Shown in pieces: positions 1 to 9,693 of a stretch of DNA of 64,000 bases (position 1 is its first letter; each line of letters begins with the position of its first letter). This DNA is from Lachnospiraceae bacterium (GTDB lineage Bacteria; Bacillota; Clostridia; Lachnospirales; Lachnospiraceae): assembly GCA_017624855.1 (NCBI GenBank), contig JAGAMF010000009.1, forward strand, positions 62,001-126,000, read 5' to 3'. Made by a program: the position numbers and the translations under genes. A model generated the notes under the pieces. It was given only the letters and a program-made list of their open reading frames with translations, was not told the DNA's origin and did no database searches.

Positions 1-399
1 GGAGATGCGTCCTATTTAAGCGACAGCGGTACTGCGGATGCATTATCTTCCATCAACTATGATTATTTATGCATAACTACTCAGGATTTGCAGAAAACTC
101 ACATTATCGATCATCCCATATCCGTACCTACTTGTATGGGAACCTTTGATAATTACTATGTAAGAGAAGGGCTTTACATCAATGGTTTGGACAGTATGAC
201 TTTGGCCGGAATCTTTGAAAGAGCCTATACAAGCGGTACAAGCTGTATATCGATTCGATGCGCAAATCAGGTTGTGTTTGACAGCGTACAAACCGAATTA
301 ATCGATAATCAGCAGATCTTTCAGTATCTGCGAAGCGGTACCGAAACCATTGCCTATACATCCAATGAAAATATGTATACTTATACATTTATGTTGTAA
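1..399 (+). CDS. C-terminal part of an unrecognised protein
   Basis: Frame 1 is open from the first base to a TAA at 397-399, giving 132 residues, so the gene starts before the window. The visible part is rich in Tyr, Ser and Thr and ends in a Tyr/Thr-rich stretch (NENMYTYTFML). I see no membrane segment, signal or known motif. In related Clostridia spoIIIAH often precedes the asp23 gene, but this tail does not look like SpoIIIAH. Function unknown. It could be a soluble or secreted protein whose informative domain lies upstream. Confidence 0.6.
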   Translation, partial: GDASYLSDSGTADALSSINYDYLCITTQDLQKTHIIDHPISVPTCMGTFDNYYVREGLYINGLDSMTLAGIFERAYTSGTSCISIRCANQVVFDSVQTELIDNQQIFQYLRSGTETIAYTSNENMYTYTFML

Positions 400-428
400 A
401 TATAGGACTATGCAAAGTTTTTAAAATT

Positions 429-437
429 TGGTATAAT
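429..437 (+). promoter_or_regulatory. Extended -10 promoter element for the asp23 operon
   Basis: TG at 429-430, one base, then TATAAT at 432-437 form a perfect extended -10 element. No clear -35 box is seen at the expected distance, which is usual for extended -10 promoters. The element is about 60 bases before the AAGGAGG ribosome binding site of the Asp23 gene. Confidence 0.5.
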
Positions 438-505
438 TTCAGATAGTGATAATATGCAGTTATTCTATATTTTATTATGGTTTTTTATAAAAGGAGGAAA
501 TTGAA

Positions 506-862
506 ATGGCAAAAGAAGCAAGTGAAAAAATCGGTGCAGTCAGAATAGCGGATGATGTTGTTCCTGTAATTGCAGCTTTGGCAGCGGCAGAGGTAGACGG
601 CGTAGTAAGCATTGACAACTCACAGAATGATTTAATGAGCCGTATGGGCGTGCGTAAAGCTCCCAAGGGTGTAAAAGTTGATATTGTAGGAAGAACCGTT
701 AAGGTTGATATGGCATTGGGAATCAACTCAGGCTATAAAGTACCTGAAACCTGCCGTAAGGTTCAGGAAAAAGTTAAGACTGCCATCGAAACAATGACCA
801 ATCTGGAAGTTGTGGATGTAAATGTTAGAATTGCAACTGTTGTGGTACCTACAACAGTATAA
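506..862 (+). CDS. Asp23/Gls24 family envelope stress response protein
   Basis: 118 residues, the usual length for a single-domain Asp23/Gls24 (YqhY/YloU type) protein. The family hallmarks are visible: a start reading 'IADDVVPVIAALAAAEVDGV', the central GVKV(D) beta segment and a C-terminal 'VVDVNVRIATVVV'. Members sit at the cytoplasmic face of the membrane in some Firmicutes, and YqhY has been linked to fatty-acid synthesis control; the exact role here is inferred. A strong AAGGAGG lies 7 bases before the ATG. The gene heads the run with nusB, as is usual in Clostridia. Confidence 0.9.
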   Translation: MAKEASEKIGAVRIADDVVPVIAALAAAEVDGVVSIDNSQNDLMSRMGVRKAPKGVKVDIVGRTVKVDMALGINSGYKVPETCRKVQEKVKTAIETMTNLEVVDVNVRIATVVVPTTV

Positions 863-873
863 AAATAAAGATA

Positions 874-899
874 TGTCTCCCTTATCGGGAGGCATTTCT
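874..899 (+). terminator. Weak hairpin between asp23 and nusB
   Basis: TGTCTCCC (874-881) pairs with GGGAGGCA (887-894) around a short loop, followed by ATTTCT. The T tract is poor, so this may be an attenuating or processing hairpin rather than a full terminator. Confidence 0.35.
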
Positions 900-913
900 A
901 TGATGGAGAGATT

Positions 914-1312
914 ATGGGAAGAAGAGAGCAGAGAGAACAGATTTTTAAGTTGGTATTTCAGCTGGAATTTAACGACAAATCGGAAATGCCGGAGCAGATG
1001 AAGTTGTATCTGGAACAGGAAGAAATTCAGGCAGAGAAGGATTGTGCATATATTTCTGAAAAGTTTGTACAGGTTCAGGAGAAACTGGAAGAAATTGATG
1101 CCTTAATCAATTCGCAGACGGTAGGCTGGAAGACAGAACGTATGGCTAAGGTGGACCTTGCCATTATCAGACTGGCTGTTTACGAAATGAAATATGACGA
1201 TTCCGTGCCTACATCCGTTGCAATCAACGAGGCAGTGGAACTGGCCAAGAAATTCGGTCAGGATGAATCATCCTCTTTTGTAAACGGTGTATTGGCGAAA
1301 TTATCCAAATAA
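914..1312 (+). CDS. nusB: Transcription antitermination factor NusB
   Basis: 132 residues, all-helical NusB family. The conserved C-terminal core is clear: '[12 protein letters not shown]', '[16 protein letters not shown]' and '[12 protein letters not shown]'. NusB with NusE (S10) binds the boxA RNA of rRNA operons and promotes antitermination. It lies 51 bases after the Asp23 gene and 23 bases before xseA, so it is probably co-transcribed. Confidence 0.96.
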   Translation: MGRREQREQIFKLVFQLEFNDKSEMPEQMKLYLEQEEIQAEKDCAYISEKFVQVQEKLEEIDALINSQTVGWKTERMAKVDLAIIRLAVYEMKYDDSVPTSVAINEAVELAKKFGQDESSSFVNGVLAKLSK

Positions 1313-1335
1313 GACAGTTTGGTGCAGGAGACAAA

Positions 1336-2550
1336 ATGGGAAATGTTTATTCTGTCGCACAGATTAACAATTACATAAAAAATATGTTTGCGCAGGACTA
1401 TCTTTTAAGTCGTGATGTATCCGTTCGTGGAGAGGTAAGCAACTGCAAATACCATTCCACCGGTCATATCTATTTTACCTTAAAAGAAAACGGTTCTGCC
1501 ATTTCCTGTGTTATGTTTTCTTCGCAACGGAAGAATTTGAACTTCCAAATGACAGACGGTCAGCAGGTTGTTGTAAAAGGTCGCATTGAGGTATTTGTCC
1601 GAGACGGAAAATATCAGATTTATGCTTCATCCGTTGAAAAAGACGGTGAAGGTGATTTATTTCTTGCTTTTGAGCAATTGAAGAAGCGACTGGAAGCAGA
1701 AGGCATGTTTGATCGGGAATACAAACGGGAATTACCTGCTCATGTTAAAACATTGGGTGTGGTCACAGCACCTACGGGAGCGGCGGTCAGAGATATCATT
1801 TCCGTTGCCAAGCGAAGAAATCCATATATTCAGATTGTATTGTTTCCTGCAATTGTGCAGGGAGAATATGCGGTTCCAAGCATTATTCAGGGCATCGAAG
1901 CACTGGAAAATTACGGTGTGGATGTTATGATTGTAGGGCGCGGAGGCGGTTCCATCGAGGATTTGTGGGCGTTTAACGAAGAGGCGGTGGCGCATGCCAT
2001 ATTTCAGTGCAGTGTGCCGGTTATTTCTGCCGTGGGGCATGAAACGGATTTTACCATAGCGGATTTTGTCGCAGATAAAAGAGCGGCAACTCCATCGGCA
2101 GCGGCGGAATTGGCGGTAGAAGATTTTGCTCAAACAGAAGGAGCTCTGGAAGGTTACAGAATGCTGTTAAATAAAGCCATGGAACAGCATTTGCTTCGGG
2201 TAAAAATGCGAAGTACCTTGATGAAGCAGAGATTACAGGGAGCATCTCCCCAAGCCAAGGTTCGTGAATATAAGATGCGTAGTGCTCATATGGCGGAGAA
2301 GCTGGATGGGCAGATGGCACAAATTATACAGTTAAAAAGAAATAACCTTCGTATTCTTGTGGAGCGCATGCATGCCGTATCCCCCATTAAGCGTTTAAAC
2401 GGCGGTATGGCTTATGTATCTGACGATGCAGGAAAGCGAATTTCCGGTATCAATGACATGCAAATCGGTAAAGATATAAATATCCGTATGAAGGATGGCG
2501 AAGCAAAAGCGGTAATTCGGGAAGTGTCATTTTTAAAGCAGGAAGAATAG
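1336..2550 (+). CDS. xseA: Exodeoxyribonuclease VII large subunit
   Basis: 404 residues, normal length. The N-terminal OB-fold (about 1-100, with 'VSVRGEVSNCKYHSTGH') binds single-stranded DNA. The central catalytic domain carries 'VTAPTGAAVRDI', 'GRGGGSIEDLWAFNEE' and 'SAVGHETDFTIADFVAD', followed by a helical region that docks the small subunits. The enzyme cuts single-stranded DNA from both ends into oligonucleotides. xseB follows after 26 bases, giving both subunits from one transcript. Confidence 0.97.
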   Translation: MGNVYSVAQINNYIKNMFAQDYLLSRDVSVRGEVSNCKYHSTGHIYFTLKENGSAISCVMFSSQRKNLNFQMTDGQQVVVKGRIEVFVRDGKYQIYASSVEKDGEGDLFLAFEQLKKRLEAEGMFDREYKRELPAHVKTLGVVTAPTGAAVRDIISVAKRRNPYIQIVLFPAIVQGEYAVPSIIQGIEALENYGVDVMIVGRGGGSIEDLWAFNEEAVAHAIFQCSVPVISAVGHETDFTIADFVADKRAATPSAAAELAVEDFAQTEGALEGYRMLLNKAMEQHLLRVKMRSTLMKQRLQGASPQAKVREYKMRSAHMAEKLDGQMAQIIQLKRNNLRILVERMHAVSPIKRLNGGMAYVSDDAGKRISGINDMQIGKDINIRMKDGEAKAVIREVSFLKQEE

Positions 2551-2576
2551 AAAAGGGAAGTGTCGGGAGGAAAAAT

Positions 2577-2822
2577 ATGTCAGAACAAAATACTGCAACT
2601 TTGGAAGAAAATTTTGAAAAAATCGAAGCGCTTCTTGAAGGTTTGGAGAGAAACGATATCAGCATAGAAGATGCTTTTTTGAAATATCGTGAAGGTGTGG
2701 AACTTTTACGCTTGTGTGACGAACAAATCGATCGCGTGGATAAGATGGTATTAAAACTTTCTGCCAATGGCGATACAGAAGAATTTGAAATGTTGCAGAA
2801 AGATAAAAATGTAAGCGAATAG
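2577..2822 (+). CDS. xseB: Exodeoxyribonuclease VII small subunit
   Basis: 81 residues, small helical XseB family. The typical pattern is visible: 'TLEENFEKIEALLEGLE', then 'ISIEDAFLKYREGVELLRLCDEQI'. Several copies assemble on the long helices of XseA. The start is ATG with a GGAGG a few bases before it, and ispA begins 20 bases downstream. Confidence 0.95.
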   Translation: MSEQNTATLEENFEKIEALLEGLERNDISIEDAFLKYREGVELLRLCDEQIDRVDKMVLKLSANGDTEEFEMLQKDKNVSE

Positions 2823-2842
2823 AAAAATCAAGGGGTGAAAAC

Positions 2843-3751
2843 ATGAGTGATTTTAAAGAGGAATTAAAGAATCATGTGGAAGAAGTAGAAGCGATTCTCG
2901 GTGAATTTATTCCGGCGCAGAAAGGCGCATATTACGAGAGAGTGATTGAAGCTATGCGTTACAGTTTCTTTGCGGGCGGCAAGAGACTTCGTCCTATGAT
3001 GATGTTAGAGAGTTATCGTATGTTCGGCGGTAAGGATTTGTCAGTGATAAAGCCTTATATGGCAGCGCTTGAAATGATTCATACATATTCGCTGATTCAT
3101 GATGATTTACCGGCAATGGATAATGATGATTATCGTAGAGGGCGCCTTACCAATCATAAGCAGTTTGATGAGGCAACTGCTATTCTTGCCGGTGACGGAC
3201 TTTTAAATCTTGCTTATGAGACTGTAGCTACCGCTATGGTATTTGAGGAGAATCCGGCAATGTTAAATCGTCATGCCATGGCGATTTATGTATTGGGCGG
3301 AAAAGCCGGCGTATTGGGTATGATTGGTGGTCAGGTGGTAGATATTGAAGCCGAGAAGAAGACGGATGCCACGAAAGAAGAATTGCTTTTTATTCATGAG
3401 AATAAAACGGCGGCGTTGATTCAGGCTGCCCTTACTGTAGGAGCCATTCTTGCAGGCGCATCCAAGGATGATGTCGTTAAAACCGAGCAAATTGGTTATA
3501 ATGTAGGAGTGGCATTCCAGATTCAGGATGATATTCTTGATAAAATCGGTGACGAGGCTGTAATCGGCAAGCCGGTTGGAAGCGATGAGAAGAATGAGAA
3601 GACAACATATGTTTCTTTGGAAGGCATTGAAAAAGCTCAGGAAGATCAGAAGAAGTTATCGGAAGAAGCCATTGAGATGTTAAATAAAATCACATCGGAA
3701 GATGTATTTTTAAAAGCGTTGATTAACAGTCTTGTTAATCGTGACAAATAG
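2843..3751 (+). CDS. ispA: Polyprenyl synthetase (farnesyl/geranylgeranyl diphosphate synthase)
   Basis: 302 residues, trans-isoprenyl diphosphate synthase family. The first aspartate-rich motif is at residues 87-96 (DDLPAMDNDD) and the second reads QIQDDILD near residue 228; both bind Mg-diphosphate. 'GGKRLRP' near residue 45 is the substrate-binding Lys/Arg segment. It condenses isopentenyl diphosphate onto allylic diphosphates for quinone, undecaprenyl or other prenyl products. Its position directly before dxs couples it to the MEP pathway. The exact chain length cannot be read reliably from the sequence. Confidence 0.94.
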   Translation: MSDFKEELKNHVEEVEAILGEFIPAQKGAYYERVIEAMRYSFFAGGKRLRPMMMLESYRMFGGKDLSVIKPYMAALEMIHTYSLIHDDLPAMDNDDYRRGRLTNHKQFDEATAILAGDGLLNLAYETVATAMVFEENPAMLNRHAMAIYVLGGKAGVLGMIGGQVVDIEAEKKTDATKEELLFIHENKTAALIQAALTVGAILAGASKDDVVKTEQIGYNVGVAFQIQDDILDKIGDEAVIGKPVGSDEKNEKTTYVSLEGIEKAQEDQKKLSEEAIEMLNKITSEDVFLKALINSLVNRDK

Positions 3752-3779
3752 AGTTTTCAAATAAACAGAGGATTGAATT

Positions 3780-5633
3780 ATGTTTCTTGAACGAATTGAA
3801 AAACCTAATGATATTAAAAGAATTCCCCGTGAGTATTATGATGACCTGGCGCAGGAAATCAGAGAATTTTTAATTGAAAAAATCAGCGTAGCAGGCGGTC
3901 ATCTGGGCGCTAATTTAGGTGCGGTTGAACTTACCATGGCATTACATTTGTGCATGGATTTTCCCGAGGATAAGTTAATCTGGGATGTTGGACACCAGTC
4001 TTATACCCATAAAATTCTTACCGGCAGAAAAGACGGTTTTGACACTTTGCGTAAATTTAAGGGAATGAGCGGATTTCCCAAAACCGTGGAAAGTGATTGT
4101 GACTGTTTTAACACCGGGCACAGTTCCACATCTGTTTCGGCAGGTCTTGGTATGGCTATGGCAAGAACCTTGCAGGGAAAGAACAATACCATTGTATCGG
4201 TAATCGGTGACGGTGCTTTAACCGGTGGTATGGCCTATGAGGCTTTAAATAATGCGGCTAAGGCGGACACCAATTTTATCATTGTGTTGAATGACAATAA
4301 TATGTCTATTTCAGAGCCTGTCGGCGGTGTTTCACAGTATTTAAACAGTATTCGTACCACAGAAGCATATATTGATTTAAAAGACGAAATTAAAGAAAGA
4401 CTTCGTCATATGCCTCGCGGTAAAAATATGATTCACGGAATTCAGCGTGTAAAAAGTACTTTTAAGCAGATGGTGATTCCCGGAATGTTATTCGAAGATA
4501 TGGGCCTTACTTATTTAGGTCCCGTAGACGGACATAATATTGCGGATATGGTTCGTGTCTTTAAAGAAGCCAAAAGATGTAAAGAACCGGTGCTTGTGCA
4601 TGTAATGACACATAAAGGTAAAGGATATGCACCGGCAGAAAGACACCCGGCAAGATTCCATGGTGCAGAGCCTTTTGAAATCGAAACAGGTTTGCCGGCA
4701 TCAAGAAGAACAAAGCCTAATTATACGGATATTTTTTCTACGGTTATGTGTAAAATGGGTGCCCGCAACGATCAGGTTGTGGCTATTACGGCAGCAATGC
4801 CGGACGGTACCGGTTTGAAGCGTTTCCGCAATATGTATCCCAATCGCTTTTTTGATGTGGGAATTGCGGAGGAGCATGCAGTTACCTTTGCTGCAGGTCT
4901 TGCAGCGGGAGGTTTGCGTCCTATCGTAGCGATTTACTCTTCATTTTTACAGAGAGCTTACGATCAGATTCTTCATGATGTCTGTCTTCAGAAGCTGCCG
5001 GTGGTGTTTGCCATTGACAGGGCTGGTTTGGTAGGTAGTGACGGTGAAACCCATCAGGGTGTGTTTGATTTGTCATTCTTGTCATCCATCCCCAATATGA
5101 CCATAATGGCTCCCAAGAATAAATGGGAACTTTCGGATATGTTAAAATTTGCGGTTGCTTTTGATGGCCCCATCGCTGTGCGTTACCCCAGAGGTCAGGC
5201 TTACGAAGGTTTATATGAGAACCGTGCCGTAGTTGAATATGGTAAGTCTGAGTGGATTTATAAAGAAAAGGACATCGCAATTTTTGCCGTGGGCAGTATG
5301 GTAAAAAATGCAGTAGAAGTCCATGCACAGTTAAAAGAAGCAGGATATAACTGCAGCTTAAATAACGGCAGATTCGTAAAGCCTATTGATGAAGAAGCTT
5401 TAAAAGAAGCGGCAGAGAATCATTCCCTGATTGTTACCATGGAAGAAAACGTGGCAAGCGGCGGTTATGGTGAAAAGGTGCGTGAATACCTTGACAGCAT
5501 AAAAGCAGACTGTAAGGTGTTGACTGTTGCAATCCCCGATAAATTTGTGGAACACGGAAGCGTGGATCAGTTATACAAAGAAATCGGTATGGATGCGGAT
5601 TCCGTAGTTGCAAGAATTAAAGAATGTTACTAG
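3780..5633 (+). CDS. dxs: 1-deoxy-D-xylulose-5-phosphate synthase
   Basis: 617 residues, full length. It makes DXP from pyruvate and glyceraldehyde 3-phosphate, the first step of the MEP isoprenoid pathway. The thiamine diphosphate site is seen in 'VIGDGALTGGMAYEALNNAA' and the following 'NDNNMSIS'. The catalytic Glu lies in 'VGIAEEHAVTFAAGLA' near residue 365, and the transketolase pyrimidine and C-terminal domains follow. ispA precedes it by 28 bases and the tlyA-like gene follows by 14. Confidence 0.97.
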   Translation: MFLERIEKPNDIKRIPREYYDDLAQEIREFLIEKISVAGGHLGANLGAVELTMALHLCMDFPEDKLIWDVGHQSYTHKILTGRKDGFDTLRKFKGMSGFPKTVESDCDCFNTGHSSTSVSAGLGMAMARTLQGKNNTIVSVIGDGALTGGMAYEALNNAAKADTNFIIVLNDNNMSISEPVGGVSQYLNSIRTTEAYIDLKDEIKERLRHMPRGKNMIHGIQRVKSTFKQMVIPGMLFEDMGLTYLGPVDGHNIADMVRVFKEAKRCKEPVLVHVMTHKGKGYAPAERHPARFHGAEPFEIETGLPASRRTKPNYTDIFSTVMCKMGARNDQVVAITAAMPDGTGLKRFRNMYPNRFFDVGIAEEHAVTFAAGLAAGGLRPIVAIYSSFLQRAYDQILHDVCLQKLPVVFAIDRAGLVGSDGETHQGVFDLSFLSSIPNMTIMAPKNKWELSDMLKFAVAFDGPIAVRYPRGQAYEGLYENRAVVEYGKSEWIYKEKDIAIFAVGSMVKNAVEVHAQLKEAGYNCSLNNGRFVKPIDEEALKEAAENHSLIVTMEENVASGGYGEKVREYLDSIKADCKVLTVAIPDKFVEHGSVDQLYKEIGMDADSVVARIKECY

Positions 5634-5647
5634 GAAGGTAGCGAAAT

Positions 5648-6514
5648 ATGAAGGTACGGTTAGATGTACTGGTAGTAAAAAAAGGTCTGGCAGAATCCAG
5701 AGAAAAGGCCAAAGCGTATATTATGTCCGGCATTGTTTATGTGAATGGACAGAAGGAAGATAAGGCGGGAGATTTATTTGAAGAAGAAACCGCCAAAGTA
5801 GAAGTCAGAGGTGCGACTTTACGCTATGTAAGCCGTGGCGGCTTGAAGCTTGAGAAGGCTGTTGAGAAGCATGGTTTATCTTTTGAAAATATGGTTTGTA
5901 TGGATATCGGTGCCTCAACCGGCGGTTTTACGGACTGTATGTTGCAAAACGGCGCAGCAAAAGTCTATGCCGTGGATGTTGGGCACGGCCAGCTGGCATG
6001 GAAACTTCGTAACGATGAGCGGGTTGTGTGCATGGAAAAAACCAATTTCCGCTATATGGTTCGGGATGATATTCAGGATGATTTGGATTTTGCGTCCGTG
6101 GATGTATCGTTTATTTCTTTAAAGAAAATTTTGCCGCCGGCATATGACTTGTTAAAACCCGGCGGAAGAATGGTTTGTCTGATTAAGCCTCAGTTTGAAA
6201 CCACTAAAGAAAAGGTGGGAAAAAAGGGCGTGGTCAGAGAACCATCCGTACATAAAGAAGTAATTGAAACCGTGCTTACGGCAATCGAAGAAATCGGTTT
6301 TGAAATTTTAGATTTGGATTATTCGCCTATTCGCGGACCGGAGGGAAATATTGAATATCTGGCTTATATTCGTAAACCCTTTACGGAAACGGAAAGCAGT
6401 ATGGCATCAAAGGCGGATGAGACTGAGGTGACTTACAAAACAGTAAGCGCCTTGACGGAAGAATGGCAGAAACGAATCAATGAAATCGTGGCAAAGTCTC
6501 ATGAAACTTTGTAA
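5648..6514 (+). CDS. tlyA: TlyA family rRNA (cytidine-2'-O)-methyltransferase / hemolysin-like protein
   Basis: 288 residues. An N-terminal S4 RNA-binding domain (about 1-65, 'RLDVLVVKKGLAESREKAK') is followed by an FtsJ-like Rossmann methyltransferase with the SAM motif 'MDIGASTGGFTDCML'. Family members methylate 16S and 23S rRNA cytidines; 'hemolysin' is a historical name. It is 14 bases after dxs and in the usual place before nadK. The C-terminus is somewhat extended by a charged tail. Confidence 0.93.
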   Translation: MKVRLDVLVVKKGLAESREKAKAYIMSGIVYVNGQKEDKAGDLFEEETAKVEVRGATLRYVSRGGLKLEKAVEKHGLSFENMVCMDIGASTGGFTDCMLQNGAAKVYAVDVGHGQLAWKLRNDERVVCMEKTNFRYMVRDDIQDDLDFASVDVSFISLKKILPPAYDLLKPGGRMVCLIKPQFETTKEKVGKKGVVREPSVHKEVIETVLTAIEEIGFEILDLDYSPIRGPEGNIEYLAYIRKPFTETESSMASKADETEVTYKTVSALTEEWQKRINEIVAKSHETL

Positions 6515-6578
6515 AGTGATGTTTTAAGGGGCGATTTTACCGTGTAATGATTGCCCGGGCATGGCAGAAAGGAAAAAT

Positions 6579-7430
6579 ATGGAATCTTTTTTATTGATTA
6601 CCAACAATCAAAAAGATAAAGATTTATCCGTAACCAACAGCATTTGTGATTATCTGATCGGTAAAAAGGGAAAAGCGGTTAAAACTTACATTCCCGAAAA
6701 CCGTGATTATGATATATCGGCAGACAAGCTGGAAGGAGTGGACTGCGTACTGGTTTTGGGCGGTGACGGTACAATCCTTAGGGTAGCAAAGAAAATCGTA
6801 AAAAGCGGCTTGCCCATTGTGGGCGTTAATATGGGTCATATAGGCTATCTTGCGGATGTGGACAAAGATAATGTTTTTAGTGCATTGGATGCCTTGTGCG
6901 AAGGTAAATTCACCACTGAAAATCGTATGATGTTGTCCGGTAAGGTAATTCGTGATGAGAGCGTATTATGTGATTGGGACGCTTTAAATGATATTGTCAT
7001 TACCCGTGGCGGTTCCATGCAGATTCTTAATTTTGAGGTATTGGTTAACGGCAAAATGCTGAAAGCATATCGTGCTGACGGTTTGATACTTGCAACACCT
7101 ACCGGTTCTACCGCATATAATTTGTCTTCCGGCGGACCGATCGTAGAACCCGGAGCGGATATGACATTGGTAACCCCCATTGCACCCCATACCATGCTTA
7201 GTCGAAGCATTATTTTAAAAGCGGAGGATGAAATTGAAGTGAAGATTTTACCTCCCCATGATTTGAATGTGGAGCAATTGATTGAGGTATATTTTGACGG
7301 AATTGAAAGATTAAAATTAGAGGTCGGAGACAAAGTTGTTGTAACGAAGTCCGATATGACCACAACTTTGGTTCGTATCAGTGATGCAGGCTTTTTGGAA
7401 ACACTGTATGAAAAAATGAGAGAAGGTTAA
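6579..7430 (+). CDS. nadK: NAD kinase
   Basis: 283 residues from the ATG at 6579, chosen because AGAAAGGA (6566-6573) ends 5 bases before it; an in-frame ATG at 6561 lacks a ribosome binding site. The GGDGT nucleotide motif is present ('VLVLGGDGTILR'), as are 'GHIGYLADVD' and the 'TPTGSTAYNLSSGGPI' motif. The enzyme phosphorylates NAD to NADP. It lies between tlyA and argR in the same run. Confidence 0.95.
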   Translation: MESFLLITNNQKDKDLSVTNSICDYLIGKKGKAVKTYIPENRDYDISADKLEGVDCVLVLGGDGTILRVAKKIVKSGLPIVGVNMGHIGYLADVDKDNVFSALDALCEGKFTTENRMMLSGKVIRDESVLCDWDALNDIVITRGGSMQILNFEVLVNGKMLKAYRADGLILATPTGSTAYNLSSGGPIVEPGADMTLVTPIAPHTMLSRSIILKAEDEIEVKILPPHDLNVEQLIEVYFDGIERLKLEVGDKVVVTKSDMTTTLVRISDAGFLETLYEKMREG

Positions 7431-7477
7431 TATCGTAAGGTGATACATTGAAATCACCCCATATAACGGAGTGAAAC

Positions 7478-7924
7478 ATGAAAAATAAAAGACATCAGAG
7501 AATCATTGAGCTGATAGAACAATTTGATATTGAAACCCAGGAAGACTTGGTAAAAAAACTCTTGGAAGACGGCTTTAACATTACGCAGGCCACGGTTTCC
7601 AGAGATATCAGAGAATTAAAAATTACCAAGATTCCCAATGGAAAAGGGAAGCAGAAATATGTGGTTCTCAGTAATGATGTGGAGCAGTTGGCCGACAAAT
7701 ATATTCGCATTATCCGTGATGGACTGGTAGATATGGATACGGCTCAGAATATTCTTGTGGTAAAAACCGTTTCGGGTATGGCTATGGCGGTAGCGGCTGC
7801 TTTGGATGCCATGCATTTGCCGGAAGTGGTGGGCAGTATCGCAGGTGATGACACCATTATGGTAGCGGTGCGGACAACACAGGATGCAATTTTAGTAAAA
7901 GAAAAAATATCAGAAATGATTTAA
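7478..7924 (+). CDS. argR: Arginine repressor ArgR/AhrC
   Basis: 148 residues, normal length. The N-terminal winged helix ('RHQRIIELIEQFDIETQEDL', 'QATVSRDIRELKI') binds ARG boxes, and the C-terminal oligomerisation domain with 'GSIAGDDTIMVAVRT' binds arginine. It represses arginine biosynthesis genes and can activate catabolism. No arg genes are in the window, so its targets are elsewhere. argR before recN is a standard Firmicutes arrangement. Confidence 0.96.
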   Translation: MKNKRHQRIIELIEQFDIETQEDLVKKLLEDGFNITQATVSRDIRELKITKIPNGKGKQKYVVLSNDVEQLADKYIRIIRDGLVDMDTAQNILVVKTVSGMAMAVAAALDAMHLPEVVGSIAGDDTIMVAVRTTQDAILVKEKISEMI

Positions 7925-7984
7925 GCAACCTTTTAAACAAAGTCCAAAGAATAAGAGAGAGGGAATGGATAAAAGGAGGCATTT

Positions 7985-9667
7985 ATGTTATTACAGTTAC
8001 ATGTGAAAAATCTGGCCATTATTGATGAAGTGGAAGTGGATTTTACGGAAGGCTTAAATATCCTTACCGGAGAAACCGGTGCGGGTAAGTCCGTAATTTT
8101 GGGTTCCGTTCATTTGGCTCTGGGTGCAAAAGCAGACAAGGACATCATTCGCGAAGGCGCGGAGTATGCCCTGGTTGAACTGATATTTCAGTTGGAAAGC
8201 GAAGAACAGAAGAAGAGGGTTCTTGATTTAGATTTACCGATTGAAGATGACGATGTCATTATTTTGCAGCGTAAAATTATGTCTGCAAGAAGCGTATTCA
8301 AAGTGTGCGGAGAAACGGTTTCTGCATCTGTGTTAAAAGAATTGGCACCCATACTTTTGGATATATACGGACAGCATGATTATCAGAACTTATTGCAGGA
8401 TAAAAAGCATTTGGATATTCTGGATTCTTTCGGAGACAATAAGCTTGAAAATGCGAAAGCAGAATATAAAGAGGCTTATGCCGATTATATGGACTTGAAA
8501 AAAGCTTCCGATACACCGGAATTATCCCCTGAACAGCGTGAGAGAGAACTTTCCTTTGCGCGGTTTGAAGTGGATGAAATTGAGAAAGCAAAACTGGTGC
8601 CCGGTGAATTGGAAGAGTTGGAGACTTCTCTTCGTAAAATGGAGAATTGCGGTAAAATCAAAGAAGGTTTGGCCCGCATACTTCAGTTTGTAAAAGAGGA
8701 CGATAACAGTTGCGAGAACAGCTTAAACAGAGCTTTAAGAGAGATGGACAACTTGGCATCCATGGATGAAGACATGCAGGAGTATATGGACCGTATGTCG
8801 GAAGTGGATTCCGTGCTTCGTGATTTGACCAGGGATTTATGTACTGTATTTGAAGCGGATGATTTTGATGAAAGAGAATTCAATCGTGTCCGTGAAAGAG
8901 TGGATTTGATTAATCATTTGCAGGTTAAGTACGGTAAAACCGTTGATAAAATTCTGGATTATGCCAAGGAGCGGAAAGAATACATTTATCGCCTTGAAAA
9001 TGCAGCATCGGAAAGCGAAAGAATTCAAAAAGAGCTGGAAGAAAAATATTTGTTCTTGCAGGAGAAGGCGAAGGAAGTCAGTGCACTCCGTAAAGAAGAG
9101 GCGAAAAAGCTTGAAAAGGAAATCGTGGAAGCATTGCATGATTTGAATTTTATGCAGGCTGAATTTGCGGTTGATTTTGATACAACGGATGGTGTGACCG
9201 TAAACGGTATGGATAAGGTTGCTTTTATGATTTCAACCAATCCGGGAGAAAAGCTTCGTCCCTTGTCAGCAATTGCCAGTGGCGGTGAATTGTCCCGTAT
9301 TATGCTGGCAATAAAAACCATTTCCGCAAAGCGTGATGAAATCAATACATTGATTTTTGATGAAATTGACAGTGGTATCAGTGGTAAAACCGCTTGGAAG
9401 GTTTCTGAGAAATTGGGTATTTTAGCCAAGAGTCATCAGGTGATTTGCATTACTCATCTTCCTCAGATTGCGGCTATGGCGGATGCTCATTATTGTATTG
9501 AAAAAAGTGAACAGGGCGGAAAAACCGTTACGGACATTAAGCCTCTTGATGATAAGGGGGCATTGCAGGAAGTTGCCAGATTGCTTGGCGGCGAGAGCAT
9601 TACAGAGGCGGTTTTGGAGAATGCCAAAGAATTAAAAATTCAAGCACAAAATACAAAAAATGGATAA
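7985..9667 (+). CDS. recN: DNA repair protein RecN
   Basis: 560 residues, SMC-like ATPase. Walker A is at residues 29-36 (GETGAGKS), two long coiled-coil arms fill about 150-370, and the C-terminal lobe carries the signature 'ASGGELSRIMLAIK', Walker B 'LIFDEIDSGISG' and 'ITHLPQIAAMAD'. It acts at double-strand breaks. AAAGGAGG precedes the ATG. A terminator ends the run directly after it. Confidence 0.97.
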   Translation: MLLQLHVKNLAIIDEVEVDFTEGLNILTGETGAGKSVILGSVHLALGAKADKDIIREGAEYALVELIFQLESEEQKKRVLDLDLPIEDDDVIILQRKIMSARSVFKVCGETVSASVLKELAPILLDIYGQHDYQNLLQDKKHLDILDSFGDNKLENAKAEYKEAYADYMDLKKASDTPELSPEQRERELSFARFEVDEIEKAKLVPGELEELETSLRKMENCGKIKEGLARILQFVKEDDNSCENSLNRALREMDNLASMDEDMQEYMDRMSEVDSVLRDLTRDLCTVFEADDFDEREFNRVRERVDLINHLQVKYGKTVDKILDYAKERKEYIYRLENAASESERIQKELEEKYLFLQEKAKEVSALRKEEAKKLEKEIVEALHDLNFMQAEFAVDFDTTDGVTVNGMDKVAFMISTNPGEKLRPLSAIASGGELSRIMLAIKTISAKRDEINTLIFDEIDSGISGKTAWKVSEKLGILAKSHQVICITHLPQIAAMADAHYCIEKSEQGGKTVTDIKPLDDKGALQEVARLLGGESITEAVLENAKELKIQAQNTKNG

Positions 9668-9693
9668 CTAAAAAATCAATATTTTCACATAAT

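Noticed and set aside
1..399. Possible SpoIIIAH, from its place before the asp23 gene
   Set aside because: The visible C-terminus lacks SpoIIIAH-like sequence and no spoIIIA gene is seen.
4921..5328. Minus-strand open frame within dxs
   Set aside because: Shadow of a complete, well-conserved dxs frame with no ribosome site.
7439..7458. Hairpin GGTGAT/ATCACC before argR as a riboswitch or ARG box
   Set aside because: Only six base pairs and no ARG-box match; too weak to call.
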